From positions 434,001-498,000 of the forward strand of contig NZ_JAERRK010000001.1 of NCBI RefSeq assembly GCF_016741775.1: a stretch of 64,000 nucleotides of DNA. The letters are read 5' to 3'. Source of the stretch: Streptomyces actinomycinicus (GTDB lineage: Bacteria; Actinomycetota; Actinomycetes; Streptomycetales; Streptomycetaceae). A program made the translations under genes and the position numbers. Below, piece by piece: positions 9,226 through 16,987 of the stretch; position 1 is the first letter of the stretch, and every line of letters begins with the position of its first letter. Below the pieces are notes generated by a model. It was not told the DNA's origin, did not search any database, and was given only the letters and a program-made list of their open reading frames with translations.

Positions 9226-10296
9226 ATGGGCGGGCCTGGAGACCCACCGGAGGGGACACCCGAGGGCGGCCCCGGCGGTGCTGAGGACGAATACCGATCC
9301 GTCGTGTTCGACGAGTCGTTCGTCCGCGCTGCCCGCCTCCAGGAGTACTCCGCCGCCGAGCGGATGACCGACCACGCTCCCGCCGTGCGCCGCCGCCCGC
9401 CCCTGCACCGCGCACTGACCCGGCAGCTCCTGATCCTCGCCGTACTGATCGCCGTCGCCTTCGGCACCGCGATCTACATGGGCGTCCGCCAGAACTACAG
9501 CCCCCCGCAGTCCCGGCGCACCGTGGAGCCCCTGCGGATGACCGTCATCCCGCTCGCCCCGCAGGGCAAGGTGCCCGGCACCGCCGACGCCGAGAAGCTG
9601 TACGCCCGCAGCCCCGCCGCCCCGTACGAGGTCGGCGCCGAGGGCATCCCGCTGCCCGCCTCCCGCAGCACCGCCCACTTCTCCGACAGCCAGGTGGTCA
9701 CCGCGCTGACCACCGTCAAGGACTACATCGTCCGCTCCGCGCTCTACCCCGAGGTGCTGACCGGCCGCGACGTGCACCCCGCCCGGGCCCTGCTCGACTC
9801 CGACCAGCTCGACCAGTTCGACCAGAGCTTCGACCACCCCGCCGCGGACGGCCGGCACGCACCCACGGGCTGGGTCGTCCGCCTCGACCCCGCCCGGGCC
9901 CAGCTCGCCGACGACCGGATCCGCGTCCAGGGCAGCATGCACGTCTCGGAGACCGGCTCGGCGATGCTCGAGGTCACCGCGGACCACACCTTCGTCTACG
10001 CCCTGCGCCCCACCGGTGCCACCGCCGACGCCCCCGCCTCCCTGTTCACGGTCCGCCGCGAGCTGACGTTCCGCTTCGACCACGACGACCTGCGCACCCA
10101 CCAGGTCCAGCTGGTCACGTCCTACGTCCTGGCAGGTCCCCTCGCCTGCGCCGAGGACTCCACGTCCTACCTCCGCCCCCTCCTGGCCGGCCAGACGGCC
10201 AGGTCGGGCGGCCCGGCGGGCACCGACCCCTACGAGACCGACGGTGCGACGGCCCTGTGCGGGACGCTGGCCGCCGGAGCCCAGCCGAAGGTGTGA
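9226..10296 (+). CDS. Membrane-anchored extracytoplasmic protein with SVVFDE motif (SCO2583-like)
   Basis: A 356-residue protein: a short Gly/Pro-rich cytoplasmic start, the motif EYRSVVFDESFVRAARLQEY (about 22-41), a basic linker, one helix (LLILAVLIAVAFGTAIYMGV, about 67-86) and a large outer domain of about 260 residues. The outer domain (VVTALTTVKDYIVRSALYPEVLTGRDVHPAR onwards) has two cysteines near its end that could form a disulphide. The motif before the helix matches the neighbour at 8575, so the two share a cytoplasmic tag but not an outer domain. The outer domain family is not recognised; a sensor or cell-wall role is only a guess. Confidence 0.8.
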   Translation: MGGPGDPPEGTPEGGPGGAEDEYRSVVFDESFVRAARLQEYSAAERMTDHAPAVRRRPPLHRALTRQLLILAVLIAVAFGTAIYMGVRQNYSPPQSRRTVEPLRMTVIPLAPQGKVPGTADAEKLYARSPAAPYEVGAEGIPLPASRSTAHFSDSQVVTALTTVKDYIVRSALYPEVLTGRDVHPARALLDSDQLDQFDQSFDHPAADGRHAPTGWVVRLDPARAQLADDRIRVQGSMHVSETGSAMLEVTADHTFVYALRPTGATADAPASLFTVRRELTFRFDHDDLRTHQVQLVTSYVLAGPLACAEDSTSYLRPLLAGQTARSGGPAGTDPYETDGATALCGTLAAGAQPKV

Positions 10297-10347
10297 GCGT
10301 GGGAGCGCAGGTGGGCGGGGCCTCACCCGGTCCTCGCCGGTCGGTCC

Positions 10348-11433
10348 CTACTCGTCGTCCCCGCCGGTCGTGCCCCCCTTGCCGGGCGGCGGGTTCTTGA
10401 AGCCGTCGAAGCCGCGCCGGACCCGGCCGCCCAGGTCCCCCGCGCCACCCGCGAGATCGGTGACCAGCTTCATCAGCGGGTCCTTGGAGGTCTTCACGTC
10501 GCTCGCGTAGCTGGCCGCCGACTCGCGGAAGGAGTCGCTGACGGAGGTGTCCTTGTCCTCGCTGCGCCGCGGGTAGTGCCCGTCCATGATCCGCTGGTGA
10601 TCACGAGACTCGGCCCACTTCTTCAGCTCGGCCGCCCGGATGGTGGCGAACGGGTGCGAGCGGGGCAGCACGTTCAGGATCTTCAGCACCGAGTCGCGCA
10701 GGTCACCCCCGGCCTCGTACTCCTCGGCCTGCTCCAGGAACGCGTCCACGTTCATCTCGTGCAGGTGGTTGCCGCCCGCCATCTTCATCAGGCCCCGCAT
10801 CGAGGCCCGGACGTCCTGGCCCACCAGCAGCCCGGCCCGGTCGGCGGACAACTCGGACTTGCGGAACCACTCCCGCAGCGCCGTGACGATGGCCATGATC
10901 GCCAGATTGCCCAGCGGGATCCAGGCGACCTTCAGCGCGAGGCTCGTCAGGAACAGCAGGACCGTGCGGTAGACCGAGTGCCCGGACAGGGCGTGCCCCA
11001 CCTCGTGCCCGACGACCGCCCGCATCTCCTCCTCGTCGAGCAGCTCCACCAGCCCCGTGGTGACCACGATGACCGGCTCGTCCAGCCCGATGCACATCGC
11101 GTTCGGCTGCGGGTCCTGCGTGACGTACATCGGCGGGACCTTCTCCAGGTCCAGGATGTAACAGGCGTCCAGCAGCATGTCGTGCAGGTGCGAGAACTGC
11201 CGCTCGGAGACCCGCACCGAGTCGGACAGGAACAGCAGCCTCAGGCTCCGCTCCGGAAGCAGCCCGCTGAGCGCCTTGAAGACGGTGTCGAACCCGCTCA
11301 GCTTGCGCAGCGCCACCAGGGCCGAGCGGTCGGCCGGGTGCTCGTACGCCCGTGAGGAGATACCGGGGAAGCGCCTGCGCTGCCTGCTCGGCACGCTCTC
11401 GTGCCCGGTGTGCTGGTGGCCGTCGTCGGACAT
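10348..11433 (-). CDS. M48 family metallopeptidase
   Basis: A zinc peptidase related to HtpX/Ste24. The 361-residue form starts at the ATG at 11433, seven to eight bases after GGGGAAG; longer in-frame starts lack support. The zinc site HEVGHALSGH (about 173-182) and the downstream glutamate in ELSADRAG (about 219-226) are present. Hydrophobic stretches around 185-213 give weak membrane association, fewer spans than true HtpX. The C-terminus is charged and Gly/Pro-rich. Role in protein quality control is a family inference. It converges with the SVVFDE gene and is transcribed away from the small genes to its right. Confidence 0.9.
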   Translation of the reverse strand: MSDDGHQHTGHESVPSRQRRRFPGISSRAYEHPADRSALVALRKLSGFDTVFKALSGLLPERSLRLLFLSDSVRVSERQFSHLHDMLLDACYILDLEKVPPMYVTQDPQPNAMCIGLDEPVIVVTTGLVELLDEEEMRAVVGHEVGHALSGHSVYRTVLLFLTSLALKVAWIPLGNLAIMAIVTALREWFRKSELSADRAGLLVGQDVRASMRGLMKMAGGNHLHEMNVDAFLEQAEEYEAGGDLRDSVLKILNVLPRSHPFATIRAAELKKWAESRDHQRIMDGHYPRRSEDKDTSVSDSFRESAASYASDVKTSKDPLMKLVTDLAGGAGDLGGRVRRGFDGFKNPPPGKGGTTGGDDE

Positions 11434-11534
11434 GTCTTCCCCCATGTGCGTGTGAGTGCCCTGTGCCCCCGAGGCGGGGCCCAGCCTAGGCCGAGATACC
11501 GTGGACGAGCAGTACACCCGAAGGAGTCCGCGTC

Positions 11535-11699
11535 ATGGAGCACCACCCCACAGCCTCCTGGCTGAGCGAGGCCGCCACGAGCGCCGTCCAGCAGCACGGG
11601 ACGGGAAACCTGCTCCGCGTCGTCATCGTCGTGATGGTCCTCGGCTGTGTACTGACCGCCTGGTTCCTGCTGCGCGGCTACAAGCGGAAGGACGACTGA
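11535..11699 (+). CDS. Small single-span membrane protein (54 aa)
   Basis: ATG 11535 follows AAGGAG (11521-11526) by eight bases, and the frame runs 54 codons to TGA. The protein has a polar start (MEHHPTASWLSEAATSAVQ), one helix (VVIVVMVLGCVLTAWFLL) and a basic tail RGYKRKDD, giving an N-out/C-in prediction. No family is recognised. A TACCGT box lies about 33 bases before the start. The strong ribosome site and coherent topology support a real gene. Confidence 0.75.
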   Translation: MEHHPTASWLSEAATSAVQQHGTGNLLRVVIVVMVLGCVLTAWFLLRGYKRKDD

Positions 11700-11865
11700 C
11701 GCACGGCGAAGGTTCCCCGCCGGCCGCTGCGGAGCAAGCGCCGCCGCGAGCGGCCCACCGGCGCCGTCCGTCCCAACGGCGGAGTCGGCGTGATCGCCGC
11801 GACGCCGCCCGCATACGATGAGCCGACATCTTTATCCCGCCCACACGCGATAGGTCCTGCCGAAG

Positions 11866-12030
11866 ATGAGCTTCCACAGCGCCGCAGCCCAGTTGGTCAC
11901 CCTCGCCGCCGAGGGCGAGCCGCACGGCGGAAACCACAACAGCCTGAACCCGGCCGTCACCGGCGGCGGGGCCCTGATCATCCTGCTCCTGCTGCTGTGG
12001 ATCACCACCCGCTTCAACCGCGACCGCTGA
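11866..12030 (+). CDS. Second small membrane protein (54 aa)
   Basis: ATG 11866, 54 codons. It starts [18 protein letters not shown], has a His/Asn-rich middle, one helix ([15 protein letters not shown]) and ends NRDR. Length and topology match the neighbour at 11535 but the sequence does not. No strong ribosome site is seen (CCGAAG only). TACGAT at about 11815 is a possible -10 box. nadD begins 56 bases downstream. Confidence 0.65.
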   Translation: MSFHSAAAQLVTLAAEGEPHGGNHNSLNPAVTGGGALIILLLLLWITTRFNRDR

Positions 12031-12072
12031 GCGGGGAACCCGTCCCCGGCCGGACGCCCGAGGCCGGGCCGG

Positions 12073-12078
12073 TAGGGT
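12073..12078 (+). promoter_or_regulatory. Putative -10 box of nadD
   Basis: TAGGGT ends 8 nt before the ATG at 12087, compatible with a leaderless or near-leaderless transcript. Confidence 0.45.
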
Positions 12079-12086
12079 CTGCACGC

Positions 12087-12773
12087 ATGGGAGAGCAGGA
12101 CATGCCTACCGGTCCGGCGCACGAGAAAGCCGACGACACGGTGAAGCACCCGCAGTACGGACCGGGCAACGGCCCTGCCCACACGGGCAAGCGGCGCCTC
12201 GGCGTCATGGGCGGAACGTTCGACCCGATCCACCACGGGCACCTCGTGGCGGCCAGCGAGGTCGCCGCGCACTTCCACCTGGACGAGGTCGTGTTCGTGC
12301 CCACCGGCCAGCCGTGGCAGAAGTCCCACCGCAAGGTCTCCCCGGCCGAGGACCGCTACCTGATGACGGTGATCGCGACCGCCGAGAACCCGCAGTTCTC
12401 CGTCAGCCGCATCGACATCGACCGCGGCGGCCCCACCTACACCGTGGACACCCTGCGCGACCTGCGTGCCCTCAACCCCGACACCGACCTGTTCTTCATC
12501 ACCGGCGCGGACGCCCTCGCCCAGCTGCTGACCTGGCGCGACTCGGAAGAACTGTTCTCCCTGGCGCACTTCATCGGTGTCACCCGCCCCGGCCACCACC
12601 TGACCGACCCCGGCCTGCCGGAGGGCGGCGTCTCGCTCGTCGAGGTGCCGGCGCTCGCCATCTCCTCCACGGGCTGCCGTGCGAGAGTCGCCAAGGGAGA
12701 CCCCATCTGGTACATGGTGCCGGACGGAGTCGTGCGCTACATCGACAAGCGCGAGCTGTACCGCGGCGAGTGA
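12087..12773 (+). CDS. nadD: Nicotinate-nucleotide adenylyltransferase
   Basis: Adenylates nicotinate mononucleotide to deamido-NAD+ in NAD synthesis. The 228 residues have an N-terminal extension of about 35 residues, then the nucleotidyltransferase signature [12 protein letters not shown] (42-53) and the C-terminal phosphate-binding [10 protein letters not shown]. In most NadD proteins the second motif reads ISSTxIR, so TGCRAR is a mild variant. ATG 12102 is an alternative start. The next gene starts 16 bases after the stop, so an operon with the LCP protein and possibly rsfS is likely, an arrangement common in actinobacteria. Confidence 0.95.
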   Translation: MGEQDMPTGPAHEKADDTVKHPQYGPGNGPAHTGKRRLGVMGGTFDPIHHGHLVAASEVAAHFHLDEVVFVPTGQPWQKSHRKVSPAEDRYLMTVIATAENPQFSVSRIDIDRGGPTYTVDTLRDLRALNPDTDLFFITGADALAQLLTWRDSEELFSLAHFIGVTRPGHHLTDPGLPEGGVSLVEVPALAISSTGCRARVAKGDPIWYMVPDGVVRYIDKRELYRGE

Positions 12774-12789
12774 GCCGAGAGGGGCACCG

Positions 12790-14508
12790 GTGAACGACCG
12801 ATACGACGCGGGGTACGGGGACGGCCCGTACGAACTCGTCGGCTACGACGAGTACGGCCGGCCCGTGTACCGGCAGGTCCCGGCGCACCATGCACCGGCC
12901 CAGCAGGACCCACACGCTCCGCAGGCGTCCTACGACCCGTACGCCCCGCAGCAGGGCTACGACTACGACCCCTACGCCACCGGCAGTCAGCCGCACGCCT
13001 ACGCCTCCGGCCGGCCCGAGGCCGGCTACGACCCCTACGGCTCCCGGACGCCGTACGACCCGTACGCCACCGGCGGCCAGGACACCGGCCACGACCCCTA
13101 CGGGCAGGCGGCGACCAGCGGGCAGCAGCCCCGGGTCGCCGAGCAGACCGCCTACATCCCCCAGCAGGCCGGCCCCGCCGAGGACCACCCGCGCACTCCG
13201 CAGGACCCCGAGCCCGCCGCGGGCGAACGCGACTACCGCACCGAGCAGTTCGCCTTCGTCGAGGAACCGGACGGCGACTCCGAGGACGTCATCGACTGGC
13301 TGAAGTTCACGGAGAACCGCACCGAGCGCCGCGAGGAGGCCCGTCGCCGCGCCCGCAGCCGGATCGTCGCCCTGCTCGTCGTCCTCGCCCTCGTCGCCGT
13401 CGGCGGCGTCGGCTACCTCTGGTACGCCGGAGAACTGCCCGGCCTGTCCTCCTCCGACGGCAAGCCCGGCACCGGCACCCCCGTCAGCGCCCAGAAACGC
13501 GACGTGATCGTCGTCCACCTGCACAACACCGCCAAGGGCGGCACCTCCACGGCGCTGCTCGTCGACAACACCACCACCAAGCAGGGCACCACCGTCCTGC
13601 TGCCCAACTCCCTCGGGCTGACCGGCGAAGACGGTTCCACCACGACGCTCGCCAAGTCCGTGGACGACGACGGCGCCTCCGGCACCCGCGACCAGCTCGA
13701 CACCGTCCTCGGCACCAGCATCCAGGGCACCTGGCGGCTCGACACCCCCTACCTGCAGAACCTCGTCGACCTCGTCGGCAACATCGAGATCGACACCGAC
13801 GCCGACGTACCCGACCCCGCCGCCAAGAAGAAGGGCACCGCGCCCCTCGTCCACAAGGGCCGGGGCCAGACCCTGAGCGGCAAGATGGCCGTCGCCTACG
13901 CCACCTACCGGGCCGCCGGCGAGGCGCAGAACGCCCAGCTGGAGCGGTTCGGCCAGGTCATGCAGGGCGTGCTGCGCAAGGTCTCCTCCGACCCCTCCTC
14001 GGCCACCGTCACCGTGCAGACGCTCGCGCAGATCCTCGACCCGCCGCTCACCGACAAGGACCTCGGCGCCTTCCTCGCCAAGCTCGCCGACCTCGCCAAG
14101 AGCGGCGACTACAAGACCGCCCTGCTGCCCGTGCAGTCCGACGGCACACTGACCGCGCAGACCGGCGACAGCGTGGTGAAGGACATCCTCGGCGGCACCG
14201 CCAAGAGCCCCGACGCAGGCTCCGCGGTCCGGGTCTCGGTGCAGAACGCCACCGGCGTGAAGGACGACACCGAGAAGGCCCGCGTCGTACTCCTCAACGG
14301 CGGCTTCACCTTCCTGGAAGGCGGCAGCGCCTCCGGCTCCCGGGCCACCTCGCAGGTGATCTACGCCGACGCCGCCCACAAGGCGAACGCCACCGAGGTC
14401 GCCAAGACCCTCGGCCTGCCCGCGACCTCTGTGACCAAGGGCACCGTCTCCTCCGGCGCCGATGTCTCGGTGGTCCTCGGAGGCGACTACAAGCCGTCCT
14501 CCTCCTGA
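12790..14508 (+). CDS. LCP-type protein with YDPY-rich N-terminus and LytR_C domain
   Basis: A 572-residue membrane protein from GTG 12790, six bases after AGAGGGG. Residues 1-150 are disordered and cytoplasmic, with repeated DPY units (about 49, 60, 81, 90, 102). One helix follows (RIVALLVVLALVAVGGVGYLW, about 191-211). The outer part begins with a region in the place of an LCP domain (about 227-390) and ends with a LytR_C domain (about 475-565). LCP enzymes attach glycopolymers to peptidoglycan. From memory, the S. coelicolor counterpart SCO2578 is called PdtA and attaches a polydiglycosylphosphate polymer. The usual SIPRD signature reads LLPNSLG here, so the catalytic arginine is not apparent. 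Confidence 0.85.
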   Translation: MNDRYDAGYGDGPYELVGYDEYGRPVYRQVPAHHAPAQQDPHAPQASYDPYAPQQGYDYDPYATGSQPHAYASGRPEAGYDPYGSRTPYDPYATGGQDTGHDPYGQAATSGQQPRVAEQTAYIPQQAGPAEDHPRTPQDPEPAAGERDYRTEQFAFVEEPDGDSEDVIDWLKFTENRTERREEARRRARSRIVALLVVLALVAVGGVGYLWYAGELPGLSSSDGKPGTGTPVSAQKRDVIVVHLHNTAKGGTSTALLVDNTTTKQGTTVLLPNSLGLTGEDGSTTTLAKSVDDDGASGTRDQLDTVLGTSIQGTWRLDTPYLQNLVDLVGNIEIDTDADVPDPAAKKKGTAPLVHKGRGQTLSGKMAVAYATYRAAGEAQNAQLERFGQVMQGVLRKVSSDPSSATVTVQTLAQILDPPLTDKDLGAFLAKLADLAKSGDYKTALLPVQSDGTLTAQTGDSVVKDILGGTAKSPDAGSAVRVSVQNATGVKDDTEKARVVLLNGGFTFLEGGSASGSRATSQVIYADAAHKANATEVAKTLGLPATSVTKGTVSSGADVSVVLGGDYKPSSS

Positions 14509-14538
14509 GCGGAGACCCCCCTCCGCCCCGGAGGGACC

Positions 14539-14568
14539 GCGCACCCCACGAAATCACGTGGGGTGCGC
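14539..14568. terminator. Perfect 12-bp hairpin between LCP gene and rsfS
   Basis: Arms 14539-14550 and 14557-14568 (GCGCACCCCACG and its complement) flank a 6-nt loop. No U-run follows. It could end the nadD-LCP transcript or reduce read-through into rsfS. Confidence 0.7.
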
Positions 14569-14622
14569 CCGGCGGTCCGTGAGACCCTTGAGGTCAAAAG
14601 ACCGCCGACGGAAAGCCGTGTA

Positions 14623-15066
14623 GTGACCGCCACCGACCGTTCCCTTGAGCTCATCAACACCGCCGCCCAGGCGGCGGCCGACAAGCTCGCCCACGACGTC
14701 ATCGCCTACGACGTCAGCGACGTGCTGTCGATCACGGACGCCTTCCTGCTGGCATCCGCGCCGAACGACCGCCAGGTCAAGGCCATCGTCGACGAGATCG
14801 AGGAGCGCCTGCAGAAGGAACTCGGCGCCAAGCCGGTCCGCCGCGAGGGCGACCGCGAGGCCCGCTGGGTTCTGCTCGACTACGTCGACATCGTCGTCCA
14901 CGTGCAGCACAGCGAGGAGCGGGTCTTCTACGCCCTGGAGCGGCTGTGGAAGGACTGCCCCGAGATCGAGCTGCCCGCCGACGCCAAGGCCACCCGCGGC
15001 AAGGGTGAGGAACACGCCCGGCTGCAGGAGGCCGAGGCCGACCAGGAGCCGGGCGGGGTGTGGTGA
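14623..15066 (+). CDS. rsfS: Ribosome silencing factor
   Basis: A RsfS/Iojap protein that binds ribosomal protein L14 and blocks subunit joining when nutrients are scarce. The 147-residue form starts at GTG 14623 with GGAAAG eight bases upstream; upstream codons run through the hairpin and are unlikely. Family blocks YDVSDVLSITDAFLLASAPNDRQVKAI (about 29-55) and REGDREARWVLLDYVDIVVHVQ (about 74-95) are intact. The stop overlaps the next start by one base, so translation of the phosphatase gene is coupled. Confidence 0.95.
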   Translation: MTATDRSLELINTAAQAAADKLAHDVIAYDVSDVLSITDAFLLASAPNDRQVKAIVDEIEERLQKELGAKPVRREGDREARWVLLDYVDIVVHVQHSEERVFYALERLWKDCPEIELPADAKATRGKGEEHARLQEAEADQEPGGVW

Positions 15067-15734
15067 TGAGCGCCACAGGAGAGGTGACCGACCGCAAGGA
15101 CCGGGGCCGCCGCATCATCCTGTGGCGGCACGGCCAGACCTCCTGGAACGTGGAACGCCGCTTCCAGGGCTCCACCGACGTGGAACTGACCGAGATGGGC
15201 ATCGGCCAGGCCCGCCGCGCCGCCCGGCTGCTCGCCTCCCTGCGGCCCGACGCGATCATCTCCTCGGACCTCCGGCGTGCCGCGCACACGGCCGCCGAGC
15301 TGGCCGCCCTCACCGGCCTCGACGTCACCCGCGAGGAGGGCCTGCGTGAGACCTACGCGGGCGTCTGGCAGGGGCTGACGCACGACGAGATCATCGCCCG
15401 CCACGGCGAGGAGTACGCCGCCTGGAAGCGCGGTGAGCCGGTCCGCCGCGGCGGTGGTGAGCTGGAGACCGAGGTCGCCGACCGCGCCGCTCCCGTCGTG
15501 CTGCGGCACGCCGAGAAGCTGCCGGAGGACGGCACCCTGGTCGTCGTCAGCCACGGCGGCACCATCCGCACCACCATCGGCCGGCTCCTCGGCCTGGAGG
15601 CCCGGGCCTGGGAGAGCCTCGGCGGCCTGTCCAACTGCTGCTGGTCCGTGCTCGGCGCAGGCGCCCGCGGCTGGCGGCTGCTGGAGCACAACGCGGGCAC
15701 CCTCCCGGAGCCCGTCCTCGGCGACGACGACTGA
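15066..15734 (+). CDS. Histidine phosphatase family protein (phosphoglycerate mutase-like)
   Basis: A 222-residue branch-2-type histidine phosphatase. The phospho-acceptor RHGQTSWN starts near residue 21, the second histidine lies in VVVSHGGTIRTTIGRL (about 161-176), and the glutamate in REEGLRETYAGVWQG is present. The ATG at 15066 shares a base with the rsfS stop. Such proteins next to rsfS in actinobacteria are often annotated as phosphoglycerate mutases. Broad phosphatase activity is more likely, but the substrate cannot be told from sequence. Confidence 0.92.
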   Translation: MSATGEVTDRKDRGRRIILWRHGQTSWNVERRFQGSTDVELTEMGIGQARRAARLLASLRPDAIISSDLRRAAHTAAELAALTGLDVTREEGLRETYAGVWQGLTHDEIIARHGEEYAAWKRGEPVRRGGGELETEVADRAAPVVLRHAEKLPEDGTLVVVSHGGTIRTTIGRLLGLEARAWESLGGLSNCCWSVLGAGARGWRLLEHNAGTLPEPVLGDDD

Positions 15735-15762
15735 CCGTCCCGCACGCCACAGGACCCCGGAT

Positions 15763-15792
15763 TTCACTTTCCGGCAGGTCACAGGCTAAAGT
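15763..15792 (+). promoter_or_regulatory. Putative promoter of tRNA-Ala copy 1
   Basis: TTCACT (15763-15768), 18 bases, TAAAGT (15787-15792). It is the best promoter-like pair upstream of the tRNA, although a hairpin lies between it and the tRNA. Confidence 0.45.
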
Positions 15793-15800
15793 TCTTCTTG

Positions 15801-15823
15801 TTCGCCCCGCCGAGCGGGGCGAA
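15801..15823. terminator. Perfect 10-bp hairpin upstream of tRNA-Ala
   Basis: Arms TTCGCCCCGC (15801-15810) and GCGGGGCGAA (15814-15823) around a 3-nt loop. It could terminate the rsfS-phosphatase transcript or form part of the tRNA 5' leader. Confidence 0.6.
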
Positions 15824-15855
15824 ACGAGACACGCGGCTCCGGTCGCGTGGCACGA

Positions 15856-15928
15856 GGGGCTATAGCTCAGTTGGTAGAGCGCCTGCATGGCATGCAGGAG
15901 GTCAGGAGTTCAATTCTCCTTAGCTCCA
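15856..15928 (+). tRNA. tRNA-Ala (anticodon GGC), copy 1
   Basis: A 73-nt cloverleaf. The acceptor arm GGGGCTA/TAGCTCC contains the G3-U70 pair that identifies alanine tRNAs. The D-arm (GCTCAGTTGGTAGAGC), anticodon stem CCTGC/GCAGG with loop ATGGCAT (GGC reads codon GCC) and T-arm GGAGTTCAATTCTCC are intact. The discriminator is A and CCA is not encoded. A near-identical copy lies 2.4 kb downstream. Confidence 0.97.
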
Positions 15929-15971
15929 CTGATCGACACTCGATTGAGTGTCAAAGATCGGTGATGAAGGT

Positions 15972-16000
15972 CCCGCCCCCTCAGGGGGCGGGATTTTTCG
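15972..16000 (+). terminator. Strong rho-independent terminator after tRNA-Ala copy 1
   Basis: A perfect 9-bp stem (CCCGCCCCC at 15972-15980, GGGGGCGGG at 15984-15992) with a TCA loop, then ATTTTTCG. Confidence 0.9.
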
Positions 16001-16003
16001 TTT

Positions 16004-16192
16004 TCACCGCAGGACGCTTCCGGTGAACTGTGGCCTCGCCGGAGGCCCCAGCTGCTCTCTGCGCTCTCCGAGTGCCGCCACCTTCTCGCCCGTCTCCGCG
16101 TCCTCCGGCGTGTAGACCACGATCCGGCACTCGGGCATCCCGTCGACGGACAGTGACTGCGAGGTCATCCGCAGCTCGCCCACCGCCAGGAC
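16004..16192 (-). pseudogene. C-terminal remnant of an MmyB-like XRE regulator
   Basis: On the minus strand, from about 16192 to the stop at 16004, the reading VGELRMTSQSLSVDGMPECR then RIVVYTPEDAETGEKVAALG resembles the end of the MmyB-like ligand-binding domain found in many Streptomyces XRE regulators. The helix-turn-helix and most of the ligand domain are missing. At about 16190 it abuts transporter-like sequence on the other strand, so this looks like a deletion remnant. The assignment rests on pattern recognition over about 45 residues. Confidence 0.6.
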
Positions 16193-16507
16193 TGGCCGCT
16201 GTGGTCCTGGCTGTCGCCGGCCGCGGCCCTGGTGCTCTTCGCCCTGTTCTGCGGCTACGAGTCCGGGCACGCCCGGCGCGGCGGCGCCCCGCTCATCACG
16301 CCCCCCGGTGGGCTGCCGGCGACCGTTGCTCAGCTCGGTCAGCTGATCGGCGTGGCTGTTTTCGGCACACTGTTCCTGAACCGGCTTGAGTCATTCGCGG
16401 CGCCGGGGTCGTATAGCTCTGCGCAGGCGTTCTCCGTATGCGTCCGGGCGCTGGCCGGAACCGCTGCGGTGGGGGCCGTGTCCGGAATGGTACTGAGGCG
16501 TCGCTGA
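16193..16507 (+). pseudogene. Remnant of a DHA2-type MFS transporter
   Basis: The frame through 16193-16507 reads WPLWSWLSPAAALVLFALFC, then YESGHARRGGAPLI, the typical mid-protein loop of DHA2-family drug exporters. It then jumps to GGLPATVAQLGQLIGVAVFG and the C-terminal helix of the same family. The N-terminal half and the middle helices are missing, so the fragment has an internal as well as a 5' deletion. No start codon with a ribosome site is apparent. Confidence 0.65.
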
Positions 16508-16576
16508 CCGTATTGGTCCGGCCGTGGCAGAATCAAACGGCCGGAAGGGGGCGCGGCCCGACGGGAGGGAGTAGCG

Positions 16577-16750
16577 ATGCCTGCGAGCATCCTTGAGGAG
16601 GGCGGCCACCTCCTCGGTGCAGCGTTGATACGGGGTACGACCACCCGGCTGAGCTGCCCTTCCTGTGGTTCCGCGCACGTGGCGCAAGTTCTCGGCGACA
16701 ACGGCGGAATCTCCTACGTGTGCACGGCCTGCGGCCACAGCTGGAGCTGA
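16577..16750 (+). CDS. Small zinc-ribbon protein (57 aa)
   Basis: ATG 16577 follows GGGAGGGA (16563-16570) by six bases. The 57 residues contain two CxxC knuckles, CPSC (27-30) and CTAC (49-52), separated by 18 residues: a one-domain zinc ribbon. The N-terminus is uncharged (MPASILEEGGHLLGAALIRG). Function is unknown; zinc ribbons of this size usually bind nucleic acid or protein. The next gene starts three bases after the stop and also carries a zinc ribbon. Confidence 0.8.
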   Translation: MPASILEEGGHLLGAALIRGTTTRLSCPSCGSAHVAQVLGDNGGISYVCTACGHSWS

Positions 16751-16753
16751 TCG

Positions 16754-16987
16754 ATGGGTGCACACAGGCGAAAGTGCGACTGGTGCGGGAGCGGCACCCC
16801 GATCGTCCGCGACATGGAGCCGATCAATCCCGATTACCAGTACTGGTGCGAGGAATGCGCGCGGGCGCTGATCATAAAAGGCGACCCGATCGAGACGTAC
16901 CGGGAACTGGAGGGCGAGCCGATCTACGGCCGGCTCCTGGAGGAGCACTGCACGCTCAAGCGGTTCTACCAGTTCGTCACGGCTTGA
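16754..16987 (+). CDS. Small zinc-ribbon protein (77 aa)
   Basis: ATG 16754, with GGAG seven bases upstream inside the previous gene. The 77 residues carry CDWC (8-11) and CEEC (32-35) knuckles and end with a charged, aromatic tail (LLEEHCTLKRFYQFVTA). With the gene at 16577 it forms a compact two-gene unit of treble-clef or zinc-ribbon miniproteins. Its 3' end overlaps the convergent GT87 gene by 11 bases. No family is recognised. Confidence 0.8.
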   Translation: MGAHRRKCDWCGSGTPIVRDMEPINPDYQYWCEECARALIIKGDPIETYRELEGEPIYGRLLEEHCTLKRFYQFVTA

